From: Conidiobolus incongruus B7586
Taxonomy: Eukaryota; Entomophthoromycota; Entomophthoromycetes; Entomophthorales; Conidiobolaceae
DNA: 22,267 bases
NCBI GenBank assembly: GCA_000697335.1
Contig: JNEM01014895.1
Coordinates: forward strand, 1 to 22,267
Direction: 5' to 3'
The notes beneath the pieces were generated by a model that saw only the letters and a list, made by a program, of their open reading frames with translations, made no database searches and had not been told where the DNA came from. Positions 21,901 through 22,267 of this stretch are shown in pieces. Both the position numbers and the translations under genes were made by a program. How positions within the stretch are numbered: position 1 is the first letter of the stretch; every line of letters begins with the position of its first letter.

Positions 21901-22179
21901 AGAATCTACAAATTAATTTAATATATATATCTTGAATATATTAATTAATTGAATATTTAAGACTTGTATGATTAAAAAGACTTTAGAGATTATTATATTC
22001 CTAACTAAATTAGACTAGTGCATAATTTAAAATGATGATATTAGTTAAAAAAGACATTGCTCAATAGTTGTAAATATAAGATTAATATCCAGAATTTTAA
22101 AATATTGATTGAAAAAGGATTAAAAAAAGATTTATTACTCTTATATACATATATGTAGATATATAATAATATTGTATAA
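18908..22179. other. Gene-poor, extremely AT-rich block
   Basis: More than 3 kb of DNA that is nearly all A/T, with dense stop codons in all frames and no gene I can support. It contains the third copy of the dispersed repeat (20501-20670). A weak trace at about 20860-21080 has a run that begins MPKKNKKTILIKELK and stays mostly open in one frame, possibly from a very old mobile element. No tRNA, rRNA or tandem array seen. Confidence 0.6.
20501..20670. repeat. Dispersed AT-rich repeat, copy C
   Basis: The most diverged of the three copies. Recognisable blocks: TTTTTTAAGTTTCTAAAATT, AAATTAAATGAATTTTTATA, ATAACTTGATATTAACAAAA, TTTAAATATATTTGTGTTAT, and an end reading TTGATAAAAATTTTAGATTT before ACTTA, where copies A and B have TGCAAAnATTTGCATC then CACT. 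Spacing and order match copy B, so common origin is likely despite the AT bias. Confidence 0.5.
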
Positions 22180-22266
22180 TCATTGAATAAATTTTTGTGA
22201 TGTCCAGAATTTGAGATATTTCATCATCAAATCATTGTCTAAAGCAGGACATTGAGCAATGGATGG
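22180..22266 (-). CDS. C-terminal end of an unidentified gene (partial, runs off the edge)
   Basis: On the minus strand the last bases of the window give an open frame of 28 residues, from PSIAQCPALDNDLMM to TSQKFIQ, ending at a TGA (22182-22180). Base composition rises in GC exactly here after kilobases of A/T, as at the other gene ends in this window, which supports real coding sequence. The plus strand has stops across the same stretch. The peptide has several aromatic and Cys/Pro residues, unlike AT-driven noise. Too little is visible to name the protein, and an intron boundary inside the stretch cannot be ruled out. Confidence 0.5.
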   Translation of the reverse strand, partial: PSIAQCPALDNDLMMKYLKFWTSQKFIQ

Positions 22267-22267
22267 G

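Noticed and set aside
1-22267. tRNA, rRNA or CRISPR-like arrays
   Set aside because: No cloverleaf with a credible T-loop, no rRNA blocks and no regularly spaced repeats were found by reading. A covariance-model scan was not possible.

Overview
The window reads as eukaryotic nuclear DNA from a compact, extremely AT-rich genome. Genes carry short GT-AG introns (47-60 bp in most cases), coding exons are clearly less AT-rich than the DNA around them, and intergenic DNA is almost pure A/T. The gene content (a BIG/Sec7-type ARF exchange factor, mitochondrial methylcrotonoyl-CoA carboxylase, CENP-K, a nicotinamide riboside kinase relic) and the small introns fit an aerobic, early-diverging fungus, for instance of the Entomophthoromycotina type. 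That placement is an inference. The Sec7 protein lacks the long Asn/Gln runs expected of a dictyostelid.

Layout, left to right. (1) 552-1762, plus strand: a six-exon gene whose spliced 312-residue product I identify as the kinetochore protein CENP-K (Sim4/Mcm22 family). (2) 2782-8391, minus strand: a single uninterrupted 1869-residue Sec7/BIG ARF-GEF, convergent with gene 1. (3) 8392-10740: about 2.3 kb of intergenic DNA holding one copy of a dispersed repeat. (4) About 10741-11343, plus strand: a decayed nicotinamide riboside kinase gene. (5) 11493-14138, minus strand: a six-exon gene for the biotin-carrying alpha subunit of methylcrotonoyl-CoA carboxylase (707 residues with a mitochondrial presequence). 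(6) 14139-16876: AT-rich intergenic DNA with a second copy of the repeat and a small inverted-repeat element. (7) 16877-17446, minus strand: a small secreted, glycosylatable protein, possibly ependymin-like. (8) 17447-22179: gene-poor, very AT-rich DNA with a possible unidentified gene relic (18347-18907) and a third repeat copy. (9) 22180-22267, minus strand: the last codons of a gene that runs off the right edge.

The intact genes serve unrelated housekeeping roles (chromosome segregation, trans-Golgi traffic, leucine catabolism) and I see no operon-like or cluster logic. I found no convincing new biological system. The parts most worth a second look are the kinase relic, the dispersed AT-rich repeat family, the lineage-specific secreted protein, and the contrast in intron content among neighbouring genes.
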